Source: Usnea hakonensis
Taxonomy: Eukaryota > Ascomycota > Lecanoromycetes > Lecanorales > Parmeliaceae
Length of the DNA: 64,000 bases
NCBI GenBank assembly: GCA_013423325.1
Contig: BLJB01000164.1
Span: 234,947 to 298,946, forward strand
Direction of reading: 5' to 3'
The position numbers were made by a program, and so were the translations under genes. Below, one piece after another: positions 45,950 through 57,665 of this stretch. The notes beneath the pieces are model-generated. The model did not search any database and was not told the DNA's origin. It saw nothing but the letters and a program-made list of their open reading frames with translations. Position 1 is the stretch's first letter. The number at the start of each line of letters is the position of its first letter.

Positions 45950-46410
45950 GTCTACCTAGGTGGGACGTATCGGTGCTATTGACGGGAAAGACGCATAGCG
46001 ATGGTGTATTAAGGTTTGGGATTGAAAATGGACGGTGTTGAGAGGTTATCTCTGGATGATATCCAGTTTTGTGCACGCACGCTAGGGTATAGAATTGTCC
46101 ATGATCTTGACACGGAGCAGGGGAACGATGACGTGGAAATGAGACGATAGAATTGACGAAGATCTCGAGTGGAGAAAAGGCACCCTTTTTTCTTTCCATT
46201 CGCGACTTCATACTATTGGATCAGGCAGGATAAGGCATGGAGCAGACAAAGGGAGTGAGGACCATAAGAGTAAAATAAGTAGCAGCAATGATTTATATTA
46301 CAATTGTCACACGGAAATGCGCCTCTACATTTACCATTCAGGTTTCCTCAGGTACAAAAGCTTCGAATCAGGCTTATCTCTTCGCAGATTTAATACTCCG
46401 GCGGATGTTA
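45950..46410. other. 3' flank of TFB1 up to the transposon
   Basis: 461 bp with no gene, ending at the TA dinucleotide (46409-46410) that borders the Tc1-type element. Confidence 0.5.
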
Positions 46411-46512
46411 ATTTCCGGATTTCAAAAAAAATGCAATTTCTTGGCACACACACCTAATACACCAACCACCTGAATTTACCCGTGTCATCCAGAAGTAAGT
46501 AGTGACGCTAAA
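46411..46512 (+). repeat. Left terminal inverted repeat of the Tc1-type element
   Basis: About 102 bp, from ATTTCCGGATTT to GTGACGCTAAA. Its reverse complement matches the right end with only a few transitions. Confidence 0.85.
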
Positions 46513-46644
46513 CTAGCACCGGAAACATGGCCAATAAAGTTGCTTCATTCCCCGCAAAATCATACTAAAACACAGCTTATTTTTGGGAGAAAGGCCTACC
46601 AAGAGAAGATTTTCTCCTACTTCTAATCAAATATAACAACAACA

Positions 46645-46985
46645 ATGGCTACATTCGTGTGTATGTATAATCCAATGATTGCACTGCATTTACTAACTAC
46701 TTAGGGACACCGAACAACTTCCCAACCAATCATCGTCGCCCCCAAACAGGTGATCATGTCACATTCGGCCTCCGGCAGACAGACACCTCCCAAACCCCTC
46801 TTACCGGCGTGGCTTTATTGGACGGCACAGTCTTCCTGGGCTGGGTTAATCGTGGCCAAGAGAAGGATATGCTTGAACGTCGTCTGGAGCATGAGGCCGT
46901 GACCGGGTGTGTCATGAGAGTGGAGGATTTTCAGTGGAAAAATGGTGGTGGGAGGTGCTCTAGGGGAGAGGTCTCTATCCTCTGA
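46645..46985 (+). CDS. Small spliced ORF inside the transposon (98 aa)
   Basis: Two exons: join(46645..46660, 46705..46985), total 297 nt. The 44-nt intron has a GTATGT donor, a TACTAAC branch site and a TTAG acceptor, close to ideal. The ATG follows an ACAACAACA leader, a favourable fungal context. The protein begins MATFVWTPNNFPTNHRR. It contains TGDHVTFGLRQTD, a hydrophobic GVALLDGTVFLGWV and the charged EKDMLERRLEHEAVTGC. Its last few codons overlap the end of the transposase gene on the opposite strand. It lies between the left terminal repeat and the transposase, so it moves with the element. It may be captured cargo or an accessory protein. No family was recognised. Confidence 0.6.
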
Positions 46986-48482
46986 ATTTGTTGCTTCCTT
47001 TCAGCGAATGGCAGAGCTTCAATTTGGCTGGCCACCGGGCTACCACTTGCTCGTTTCGTCGCACATTTGCAGCTGATTTCCACTCCTGTTCAAGTACTTC
47101 TCGGGCCTTGTCTTTGGAGGCCCGACTTGCTCCCTTGATTTCTCGCCAATATGGCTGCACATCATCCTTTAAAGGGTCCCATAATGACTCAATCCAATGC
47201 AGATCTGGTGAGTTTGGTGTCTAATCGACCTTCATTATGCCTCGTCTCTCTCTTTCTTCGGCACAAAGCTTAGCTGCTTTGACATGGGCAGGGGCATTAT
47301 CCTCGATCACCCACACATTCTTACCAGGGTTCCGGGCCATGACTTCCTCGGCGTACGTGTACAGACGAGTTAATAGGATATAGTCCCTGTATTGCTCTGC
47401 ATCAATACCATGGCCTTTGAAGACCAAGAGAGGTATGTGCTTAAAGACTTGCTCCGGACCTCGATGTTTTTTTAGCCCCTTTCCATATTTGCCTCCGCCT
47501 TTCTCCTTAATAAGACGATTATAAATATCGATTTGGCGATTCTCGTACTGAGATTTGTTAGTATTTACCATATAAAAGAGAGGGTTTAACTTGCCTCAAG
47601 GATGGCATGCTCTAGTGTTCCGGGGATTCCTACGAGACGCCTTTTTTCTACCATTTTTTCTTCTAATTCGTAATTCTGGACCACGATTTCGGCCTCTAGT
47701 TCACGTCTTTCGGCCAGAGTACGTGCTAACCAGCAGTACTGTGGCCCAATCCCATTCTCACCCTTCTCAGTAGAGCAACAGGCCCAGTGCATTTGTGTGA
47801 ACTGCACGGGGGACTCTGCAACAGCCACAGTCTCGGAGGGTTGTCCTTCTTCCACTGAGATTCGTCGTCTCTTACGGTCACCCCCATGAATCTCATGATA
47901 GCACTTATCACTGGCAATGAAGATCGACCCTTTGTCTAGTTCGTCGAGGATCTATATACAGAGATCATCTCTTTTCTCTTCATCTTTTGGGCCTAAATGT
48001 GGCTTTTTCGGCTCGATTCTCCGCTTGATTCTCTTGATGATACGGCCATTATCGTCTTCGTGAGTATGCTGAAGACAGGTCCGAGCAAGTAACGACTCTG
48101 AAACTATAGGAGTTGGCTTATCCTCGTCTCGTTTCCTCTTCTTGTTAGGCCTAGGGATATCAATATTCTCTTGCCCCACAGCCTCGGCACGAGAGCTCCG
48201 AGGGTGCTTCAGAATGGCCTGCCGAACCGCTTTAGATAGATCTGATTGGTCTTCTATTCGTGCCGGAGCCCCAGGTCGGTCCTTGTTACCTAAACAGGCC
48301 ATAATATCGTTGAAATCCTCATTCCCAGCCCTATCTATTGCTCTCCGCATAATGGCAGATGCGGTACCGATATTTACACCTGTTTTTCGCTCAATTGCTT
48401 CAAAACTCTCACCGTACAATAGCCTACAAGTGGCAATTGCTACCTTAACCTGCAGACTTACTTCGGTACCACGTGGAGCCAT
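46975..48482 (-). pseudogene. Tc1/IS630-type DDE transposase, two in-frame stops
   Basis: Two exons: complement(46975..47547, 47595..48482), 487 codons. The N-terminal helix-turn-helix region (VSLQVKVAIATCRLLYGESF, IERKTGVNIGTASAIMRRAI) binds transposon ends in the family. A nuclear signal-like PNKKRKRDED follows. The catalytic triad is visible: Asp in FIASDKCYHE, Asp in VWVIEDNAPAH and Glu in HWIESLWDPLKDD. TAG codons interrupt it after DDLCI (near 47953) and after IMKVD (47221-47223). The second sits where the family has Trp before the SPDL motif. Both fit C-to-T changes at CpA (CAG or TGG to TAG), the RIP signature. The 47-nt intron begins GCAAGT and has a TACTAAC branch site. Confidence 0.8.
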
Positions 48483-48603
48483 GATAATGTAGTTATCATA
48501 AAGTAAACAATAAATATCGAATGTAAACATAGCCATTTGCATGGAGACCCTGCCAAGACGCTAAATTTTTAGCGTCGCTACTTACTTCTGGATGACACGA
48601 GTA

Positions 48604-49217
48604 CATAGAAAAGTTATCTACAATCAGCGAAATCACCTAAAATCCATTACAATTACTTAAGAAATAGTATCTACTCTTCCTCCCTAGCAAGCTCTCGCTA
48701 AAAAACCTTATAATCGCCCTCAAATAGATACCCTCCTATATAGTGACGGAAGTACTCTATAGCACATCTACTACTCTTAATTACAAAGGCCAAAAATCCA
48801 CCGAAATCACGCTTAAATAGCTCCCGAAAGGGCCGAAAATAACGCCGCATCTACGCCTTTAGTAGGGTAAATATAAGCTCGATTAGACTATAATTAGACA
48901 AATAAGATAGAAGGAATCGGAGTAGATAGCCCTTAGCCCTTACGGATACGAGCATCTACACCTAAAGATTATACTCCTATCGATAGGCCGTAACTAGATA
49001 ACAGCGTACTCTTCCGGCTACTACAGAGGGTTTCCAGTACGACTTTAGAAGCGGCTAGCGTCGTTAATAGTTATAGTAGGTAGCCTATAACACCTTAATC
49101 AGCCTATATATACCGAATAAAGGCTTCAATTTTACCATATTAGGAGGTTCCATGGTTTTTTCAGGTAATTGTAATAGATTTTAGGTAAATACGCTGATTG
49201 CAGATAGTTTTTCTATA
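48604..49217. mobile_element. Nested 614-bp TA-flanked inverted-repeat element
   Basis: The element begins CATAGAAAAGTTATCTACAA and its right end is the inverse (TTGCAGATAGTTTTTCTATA). The inverted match continues for about 55 bp on each side. TA lies on both sides (48602-48603, 49218-49219). It interrupts the right terminal repeat of the Tc1-type element. No open frame of useful length remains. The interior is rich in TA and CA but almost lacks TG. This is probably a MITE-like, non-autonomous element. Confidence 0.8.
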
Positions 49218-49284
49218 TAAATTCAGGTGGTTAGTGTATCAGGTGTGTGTGCCAAGAAATTGCATTTTTTTTGAAATCCGGAAA

Positions 49285-50196
49285 TAGCCAGGAATGATTT
49301 GGCCAATGGTCTGACTTGCAGGAAGCTATTCTAGATGCTGTTAGGACTGCAACCAGATCAAGTCAATGGTGGTGTGTAACGAGGATTCAATTGATGAGGA
49401 GGTAAAATCTATGTACAGGTGTGAGAAAGATAAGTGGGCAGAGAAGTGCCAATGCGCTAAACCCGAATAGGAAGGAGGTCACGTGTCTCCTTCATCCCTG
49501 CATCAGCCCTACAAGTAGTCACACTCGTAACAGATGCTGCATCATTTCTTGCATACGTAGCATCATCAGAGAAAGATCTACTTCGTATGCAGCTCTATTA
49601 CTCCGTATAAAATCTCACTCTATCACAAGACGAAAAACAAAAAATAAAAAAAATGGAAGAGTAAGACTAGGCAAGGCGTCTCAATTGGCTCAATTTAACA
49701 TTGACACCAAAGCAAGCCCCTTCTCTATTATGAGGCTTATGTTTGTAACTTGTAAGTACGAAGTACCCCGTAGGCTGACTCGGTAAAGCTACCTTTAACC
49801 TAGGAACCCCCGCCGAGCCCTGGACCCTCGGGGATGTGGCGTCTCGTCTCCAGGAATACTTTAAAAATAAAAAAATCTTTACTTAAAATCTGCAGCTCGA
49901 GCCTTAAGCTTCACCATTTCATTTCAGTGCCCTTGCTCCACCCCCCCGAATCCAATAATCCAATCCAATCCAATCTCGTATGAGGACAGCTGTCATTACT
50001 GTACAATTCACAATTGAGCATTGATCTTGCAGCTTGCAGTGATAAGGACAAAAAGACAGCGAAGCAACCCATTGACACCTGTTCTCTCTTTTAATTCACC
50101 TCGTCTCTCCGTTCCTTCTCTCGTTACTCCCACTTGCGAGCACATTCACCCCACTATCCGCCTAATTCCTTGTTCCTAGCTCTAGAATCTCTCGTT
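49285..50196. other. Intergenic region with repeat copy A
   Basis: 912 bp between the transposon and the GDP-mannose pyrophosphorylase gene. It contains repeat copy A, a C-rich promoter stretch with CCAAT pentamers at 49950-49976, and pyrimidine-rich sequence before the ATG. No gene was recognised. Confidence 0.45.
49341..49531 (+). repeat. Repeat copy A (little mutated)
   Basis: This sequence, from TTAGGACTGCAACCAGATCA to ACACTCGTAAC, recurs twice in the AT-rich block (copies B and C), where nearly every CA or TG reads TA. Copy A carries about 17 extra bases near its right end. The class of the repeat is unknown. Confidence 0.8.
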
Positions 50197-51541
50197 ATGA
50201 AGGGTATGCTTCCTCTACGCTGTCTAACTATGATTGTAGCATGGCTGACGTTTCATAGCACTCATCCTCGTTGGAGGTTATGGCACCCGCCTACGACCTT
50301 TGGTACCACAACCTCTGCCCAGCCAGCACGAAACAGAAACGCCATGATTAAAAGAGCTACATGTCTCTGACTGCTGCCAGACCCTCACCCTGCCGAAGCC
50401 ATTGGTGGAGTTCGGCAATCGTCCCATGATCCTACATCAAATCGAGAGCTTGGCAGCTGCTGGTGTGACGGACATTGTATTGGCCGTCAACTACCGCCCG
50501 GACATCATGGCTAAAGCCTTGAAGAAAGTGTGTGCACCACCAAACACCAACACGCTCTGGGTGGCCGAACTAGCATGGCTGACAAGTCCCAGTACGAAGC
50601 AGAATACAATGTGAACATCGAATTTTCGGTCGAGACCGAGCCGCTTGGTACGGCAGGGCCTCTCAAGCTCGCAGAAAAAACCCTCGGCAAAGATGACTCG
50701 CCATTCTTCGTGTTAAACTCGGACGTCATATGTGACTACCCCCTTGAGGAGCTTGCCGCATTCCACAAGGCACACGGTGAGGAGGGCACAATCGTGGTCA
50801 CAAAAGTCGAGGAACCATCAAAATATGGTGTGGTCGTACACAAGCCAGACCATCCATCGAGGATTGATCGTTTCGTCGAAAAGCCTGTGGAATTTGTTGG
50901 CAACCGAATCAATGCCGGTCTCTACATCCTAAATCCCAGCGTTCTGAATCGTATCGAGCTTCGCCCCACATCAATTGAGCAAGAAACCTTTCCAGCTATT
51001 GTTAAAGACGGCCAACTACACTCTTTCGACCTCGAAGGGTTCTGGATGGATGTCGGGCAGCCGAAAGACTTCCTCAGCGGTACCTGCCTCTACCTTTCTT
51101 CCTTAACCAAAAAGGGTTCAAAGAAAATCGAGGCATCCTCAAAGCCCCATGTCTACGGAGGCAACGTCATGGTCGACCCCTCGGCCAAAATTGGCAAGAA
51201 TTGCAGAATCGGTCCGAACGTCACCATTGGGCCAAACGTCGTCATTGGTGATGGCGTGCGGATACAGCGGTCTGTCCTTCTGGACGGCAGCAGAGTCAAG
51301 GATCATGCATGGGTTAAGTCAACCATTGTTGGTTGGAGAAGCACAATTGGTAAGTGGGCTAGGCTTGAGAATGTGTCGGTCCTTGGAGAGGACGTTACGA
51401 TTGGGGACGAGATCTACGTCAATGGAGGATCGATCTTGCCTCACAAGTCGATAAAGCAAAATGTTGATGGTATGTTCATATGGCCTCGTCAAAGCTCAAA
51501 GTGGATGCTAACCCTTCGTAGTCCCGGCCATCATTATGTAG
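50197..51541 (+). CDS. Mannose-1-phosphate guanylyltransferase (GDP-mannose pyrophosphorylase)
   Basis: Makes GDP-mannose from mannose-1-phosphate and GTP, the donor for N- and O-glycosylation, GPI anchors and cell-wall mannan (yeast PSA1/VIG9). 364 aa, the usual fungal length, in five exons: join(50197..50203, 50259..50302, 50381..50527, 50593..51469, 51522..51541), total 1095 nt. The first exon is only 7 nt. The nucleotide-binding signature GGYGTRLRPLTLTLPKPL spans the first two joints (residues 8-25). Asp110 (LNSDVI) is the metal ligand and FVEKP (160-164) the sugar-phosphate site. The C-terminal third is a left-handed beta-helix of hexapeptide repeats (IGKNCRIGPNVTIGPNVVIG). The end PAIIM is the conserved C-terminus. 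It converges with the MFS gene. Confidence 0.96.
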
Positions 51542-51792
51542 AGAATGGACACGATTTATTTGAGTTTACTTGAGTTCGGTGATGCATTAATTTTATGTTT
51601 GTCAGAAGCCTTGACCATCTTCACTCACCTTGTCGCGGGAAAAGTCAATTCTCGTGCATTGCATGTATGAGGAGAGTTGTGAGCACTCCGATTATTAGAA
51701 GAATGGGATCCCTAAGTCCAATTTGAGACTACTGCTATAACCTTATAGATAGATAGAGCTTCAATGAAATCAGTCGCCGAGTGTCACCTCCC

Positions 51793-53572
51793 CTAGGGAT
51801 TTGCGTCGCTTTTGCTGTCTTCGAACTCGGTATCGGGAGACTTTGAACGTCCCTTTGTCTCACTCTTCCCCTTGATCTTCTTCCATTCTACGGCCAATGC
51901 ACCTAGACTCATGCAGGCACTGAGGGCGGCTGTGAGAATGAATACACGGGTCAGCGCGTGGCTGTACGCGTGAATTACAACTTGAAGCTGATCCGACGGC
52001 ACAATGGAACGAAGAGCGGTCGCACCCGTGTTATTGATAATGGCTTCGACATCGAGGCCCGCGATCCCGGATAGGCTTTTAACAAGCCTGCTCGAAAAAA
52101 TGTTTTGACTAACGGCCAAGAACACGGAGCCGCCAAGCTGCTGCATGAAAAACATCAGGGCCATACCGAGAGGCACGTCAGCGCGCGGCAAAACGTTCTG
52201 GGCGACCAACGTTGAGATCTGGAAGCCACTGCCGATACCGAAGCCGTACAGAAGTTGGTAGCCGATCCAGGCGTTGTGGCCCGAGCTTGGTGAGAGGGTT
52301 GAAAGTAAACCCGCGCCGATAGAACAGAGGACTGGGGAAAGGAGCATTGCGGGAACATAGTAGCCAATTTTCTCAGTACAGACGGCGGCAAGGATGCCTA
52401 TGATGACTAGGGATAAGAGTAATGGGATGGTGCTGATACCGGCGTGCATGGCCGAGTCGTTTTTGGCCGCTTGGAACCATATCGTCAGATAGTAGATGAC
52501 GGACATGAGGCCTCCTGAGAGCAGAAACATGAATGTCATACTGCCGGCAATGGAACGGTTCAGGACGACTCGGTTCGGGGCCATCGCGGTTTCTGGCGTA
52601 AGAACCTCGACTACGACGAAGGCAAAGAATAGGACGGAGAAGGTAACAAGAAGCCCGATGACCTTTGGTGCTGACCAGGAGTAGGTAGAGCCGCCCCATT
52701 GAAGAGCGAGGATGAGGCTCACCATGGATGGAACGAAGAAAAAGACTCCAATGGGATCAAGGCGTTTCATTTGACCGATGACGGTAAGCTTCTCGCGCTT
52801 AGGCGGTTCGATATGGAGGAAGAGGAGCACGGCAAGCAATGTAAAGCCACCAAACGGCAGGTTGAGATAGAAGCACCATCTCCATGTCCTAACAGATTCA
52901 GCACAAGACCATCGTTTAGGAGACACGGAGTCGACCCACACACGATCAGTAAGAGTGCCGCCAACGATTGGGCCAAGCACCGACGATATTCCAAAAGCCA
53001 TACCGAACATTGAGGTGAAAACAGGGCGTCTGCGAAGGGGGACGAGTGGAAGTATGACCATCATGCCACCAGAGAAGATACCGGCTGACCCGAGGCCAGC
53101 AATTGCACGTCCGATGATGAAGGCGGTAGAGGTAGGAGCTGCGCCACAAATTGCCGACCCAGCCTCAAAGATCACGATCGAAAGGACAAACCCCCATTTT
53201 GTTGAGTAAAGCTGATAGATGCGGCCAGAAATCGGCATGAAACAAGCGGCGGTCAACATGTAGGCACTGCCATACCAACCGATGTCCTGGACAGAGTTGA
53301 ATTCGTCGGTGATGCGGGGAATGGCAGTTGCAACGATGGTTCGATCCTAGAGGAGTGTAAGCTCGACAAGGGTCTCTGGATTCGTGTGGAGAGAATACCA
53401 ATGCAACGAGGAAAATGGACAGATAGACGCCAATGATGATTGTCCAGAATTTGAGCGACTTTGGCTGGAAGTTCGTTTCGGCATCTTCATACTCGTCGAC
53501 GATTCCGACTGGCTGAGCCTCCTCGGCTGGGGGGACCTCTTTCGCGGAATGCACAGAAGCTGTGGAAGACAT
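51793..53572 (-). CDS. MFS transporter, DHA2 (14-TM) drug/metabolite exporter type
   Basis: 558 aa in three exons: complement(51793..52888, 52940..53346, 53399..53572), total 1677 nt. The cytosolic N-terminus is acidic; the first membrane helix starts at WTIIIGVYLSIFLVAL. The DHA2 signature DRTIVATAIPRITDEF follows, with motif C at LGPIVGGTLTD and WRWCFYLNLPFGGFT after it. About 14 hydrophobic segments can be counted. The 51-nt second intron has no stop and is a multiple of three; splicing gives TDRVTWRWCFY, as in the family. Members pump toxins, drugs or siderophores out of the cell by proton antiport. No biosynthetic genes adjoin it, so the substrate is open. Confidence 0.92.
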
Positions 53573-53879
53573 GGTTAATATACGGAAAAGGAGAGCAGTT
53601 TTGAGATTGAGGTTTTGTCTTACCGAGCGACGTTCAATCTCTTATTTATACCGGGGCACGAGTAGAAAGAAGAAGTCTGAGTTGGCCAGATGCGCCCCGG
53701 ATGTGAATTTCGGTATTGTCTACAAACCCGAGTGACCATGATGTTGTGCTTTTTGGTTGTTGTATGTTGTCGTCTTAAGTGTAGGGGTCGTTTTGGTCGG
53801 AGAATGACAATGTCCGAGGTTGGTGGAATACCCCTGAGTGATTAACCCTTGGGAAACTAGAAAATTTGCCGAAAGGTTA
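53573..53879. promoter_or_regulatory. Promoter side of the MFS gene
   Basis: 307 bp between the MFS start codon and the start of the AT-rich block. No repeat sequence was seen. A CCCCCCCC run at about 53883 marks the end of normal base composition. Confidence 0.45.
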
Positions 53880-54517
53880 GCACCCCCCCCACCAAAAATA
53901 GGTAGAATCAATGCCAACTATATTATCCTTCCCACAATCCTCCCCATTATCAAATTGAGGCTGTATTTGGCTATTTGTATAGATATCTTGGTATTTCTTT
54001 TTTTAGGCCGTATATATACGGCCTCTACCCCCCTAAATAGGGTTCGCCCCGCTATTAAATACTTATAAAGACTATATTTAGTATTATATTAAGTATAGCC
54101 TTCTCGTTACTACTATTACTTATATAGAAGATATTAGTAAGTCTTCTATCTATCGTATTATTAATAGACTCCTCGCTTTCGGAAGCTATTTATTATTTAT
54201 TACTAATAAAGGAGGGCGACCGTTTAAGATCTTTCTAGCTATAAGGGTTAGATTAAGAGCCTTTATTAAGAGTAAGTTATAGGCGTATTAGAATAAAATA
54301 TAGTATAATCTATTCGATCTATTTAGTCTTATTATTAATTAAAGTATAATATTAAAGACTCTACGTAGTATAAAAATTAGTAGAAAAAGTCTATACTATA
54401 TAGCCTTAAAGCGCTTATAGCTATATCGCGATATATATATACTCGAAATTAGTAACTATATATATAATTAGCTTATTTATATAGACGAGAGTATAGCTAA
54501 CGAGTATATAATATATA

Positions 54518-54698
54518 TTAGAACTATAACTAGATATATATTAATAGTAGTATATAACGAGGATTTAATTAATAAGAAGGTAAAATCTATATATAGGTAT
54601 AAGAAAGATATATAGATAGAGAGGTACTAAGGCGCTAAACCCGAATAGAAAGAAGATTACGTGTCTCCTTTAGTTCTATAAGTAGTTACACTCGTAAC
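54518..54698 (+). repeat. Repeat copy B (RIP-mutated)
   Basis: Aligns with copy A, with almost only C-to-T and G-to-A changes; shared blocks include GGCGCTAAACCCGAATAG. Confidence 0.8.
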
Positions 54699-54797
54699 AA
54701 TACCCCTCTACTAGCTTCTTTAGGCTCGCCTAGAGATACGAGTAGAATAATAAATAAATTATTAATATCGTATAATTAATAGATTAATTAAATAATA

Positions 54798-54977
54798 TTA
54801 GAACTATAACTAGATTAAGTTAATAGTAGTATATAACTAGGATTTAATTAATAAGAAGATAAAATCTATATATAGGTATAAGAAAGATATGTAGATAGAG
54901 AGATACTAAGGCGCTAAACCCGAATAGAAAGAAGAGTACGTATCTTCTTTAGTCTTACAAGTAGTTACACTCGTAAT
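54798..54977 (+). repeat. Repeat copy C (RIP-mutated)
   Basis: Lies 280 bp from copy B in the same orientation and aligns with both A and B, including GGCGCTAAACCCGAATAG. Confidence 0.8.
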
Positions 54978-57634
54978 AATTATAGTAAATAATAACTCTA
55001 AATCTAAACTCCTTTAATATATCTATATTAATATAAAGGACCTTATTAGGTAAGAAATAAATTAAATAAAAAGGCTTACTAAATAGGCTCTATAAGATAG
55101 TAAAAGACTCTAGCTCTACTACTATAGACTCTATTAGATAAGTAGTAGTAAAAAAGGTCTTTTACTTATAACTACTTTTTAGGGATAGCTTTAGTAGCTC
55201 TATCTTTTAATTCTAAAGTAGTTTAGCGATTTATACGTACTATATAATATAGTTATATAAATAGCCGGTTATCTCTAGATATATTTTTAATACTTAAAGA
55301 ATTTATAGAAATTAAAGCTTACTAATAGTAATAAGGCGCTACTTAGAAGTTAAGAAATTAAAGGAGTTAACTCGTTACCCTAGTAACTATATATTAGGGT
55401 AACTAAGAAATAACTTAATAGACTTAAATATAATATTAATATATAAAAAGAGTATAAAGATCTAATATAAATATATTAGATACTCTTCTAACGTCTTTAA
55501 AAATATAATAATATTATTTATATATTCCTTTATAAAGTTCTTAAAGTTATAAAATAGATAATTAGTCTATTACTAAATATAGATAAATAAGTTATAGTAG
55601 TTTATAAGTAGTATATTAAAGGTTTTTTAGCCCCTATAAGTAATTATAGTCTACTTATAATAATTAGAGAGGTATACTCGCTATTAGTAAAAGAAGGCTA
55701 CTCTATTAATATAAATTATAAAGCGATAGTCTATAATAAGACTAATAATATCGTCTTATAGAGGTAAGAGGTAAGCGTCCCGAATTAATATCTAGTTTAA
55801 TATTTAAATATCTACTATAGATCGATCTTTATTCTTACTATCTACTATTTTATAGACTATAAAGATAGGCTAGTAAAAGGATATAATATACTTAATATAC
55901 TTAAAATATCTCTAAATTTAAAGTTTATTAAATACTCTATTAATAATAATATAATTCTTAATATTTAAGTAGTAGACTTTTAACTTTCCTATAATCTTAG
56001 ATTTCTAGTCTAGATATAATAGGATCCTTATCTAGTCCTTTTATAATAGATTAATAGCGTCTCCCTTATCGTACTATAGCTCTATAAATTTATTAATAAT
56101 TATAGTAAGCTTTATAATATCCTTATTAATACTATAAACTATTACTCTATTTAGTAAGATAGTCTTATAAGGAGTACTTATAGAAGGCTTTTAAAGGTAA
56201 CTTATAGAAGTCTATTATAATTTTCTAGTAAAGTTATCTAAAGGTTTCTTAGTTATAATAGGTACTAAAGACTTTCGTAATATATCTACTAGCTAAGTAA
56301 AAGCTTTCTTACTCTATAAGGTTATATAGACTTATTTAGAAAGCTTAATAGCTAGATTAGCTTCTTATAATAAGATATAGTAGTATCTATTAGCTTTAAT
56401 ATCTATAACGAATTCGATTCGAAGCCTTTTAAGGAGGCTAATAGACTTATCGAAATTATTTCTGATAAGTATTATATAGAAAGATAAATTAACTAGTATA
56501 GTAAATAATATAATAGGGTATCTATTTACTAGCTTAAATATAAAGTTACTAGTAGATAATTTATAATACTCTATTAGAATTACGAAATAAAACTTAGTAG
56601 AAATAGTAATAGACTTTCTAAATATAATATCTTACTTAATAAAAGGCCTTATTAGTATTACTATAAAATTAAATATAGTATAGTAACTACTAATATAGTT
56701 AGTATATATAGAGATAGTTAAATTAATATCTTCTAAAACTAGAATATTTATTCTAATAAATATTTTTACTTTAAGATTATTAACTATAAAGGCGAGATAC
56801 TAAATTAAGATATTAATAGCCTAACTATTATACCTTTCTAGTATATAGATATTTAGATTAATATATTCTATAATAGAGTAGTAGCTTAATTCGATTTCGC
56901 GTATTATAAGTAGTAAATCCTTTCTAAAAATAATATACTTTAGTAGCTATAATTTTAGAAAGCTATAATCTATAAAGGTAATAAAATATCTAGTATCCTA
57001 ATAGACTATTTTTACTATAGTAGTAAGGCTTAATTTTACTACTATACGTAAATAGTAATATAATCGTAGTAAATATTTAGAAATAAATTATAATTATTTC
57101 GTAGACTTCTCGATATTTAACTTAATAATTTTAGTAGTACTATAAGTATAATTAATAAAGGCTTTAGAAGTCGATTTCTAATTTATAATAGTAGCCTTAG
57201 AAGTTATTTTTTTAGAAGTAGAAGTCGACTTTAATTATTAGTACTCCTAACTTCTTAGATATTTATATAATAGATTTTTAGACGTAAATAGTACTTAATA
57301 AAAGTAATAGATAAATAATAAAGACTATAATAAGCTAATAAAATATATATTAAATTAAAATTTATCTTTTTATAAATAGTAGTATAATAGATTCTTATTA
57401 CTATAGAAGCCTTTTTTAGCGTCCTCGTTATTATAATCCTTATTAATATTATCTTTATTAGAATTATTAGGATACTACTCTTCTATATCCTCGCCTTAAT
57501 AAGCCGTAGTACGAGGGTAGTTACGAAAGGCTTTATAAGACCTCTAAGATCTTTAAGGTCTATTATAGCTTTTTACGATATTATTAAAATTACTAATAGA
57601 TTCTTACTTTATATACCCGCCTTATTATAGTAGT

Positions 57635-57665
57635 ACTTTTTTTTTTTTNNTTTTTTTTTTTTTTA

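Larger units (their letters stand above)
46411..49284 (-). mobile_element. Tc1/mariner-type DNA transposon carrying a nested element
   Basis: Ends are near-perfect inverted repeats beginning ATTTCCGGATTTCAAAAAAA. The left copy is 46411-46512; the right copy is 48568-48602 plus 49220-49284, split by a second element (48604-49217). Removing that insert and one TA restores a continuous repeat of about 102 bp matching the left one. TA dinucleotides border the unit (46409-46410 and 49285-49286), fitting the TA target of this superfamily. Inside are a DDE transposase on the minus strand and a small spliced ORF on the plus strand. Without the insert the element is about 2.26 kb. Two premature TAG codons in the transposase suggest it is inactive. 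Confidence 0.85.

Noticed and set aside
47586..47591. Third stop codon (TAA) in the transposase
   Set aside because: It falls inside a GC-AG intron with a TACTAAC branch site; splicing keeps the frame, so it is not a mutation.
49950..49976. CCAAT pentamers as a LINE tail
   Set aside because: The word matches the LINE tail unit, but no LINE sequence adjoins it. It is more likely promoter sequence or chance.
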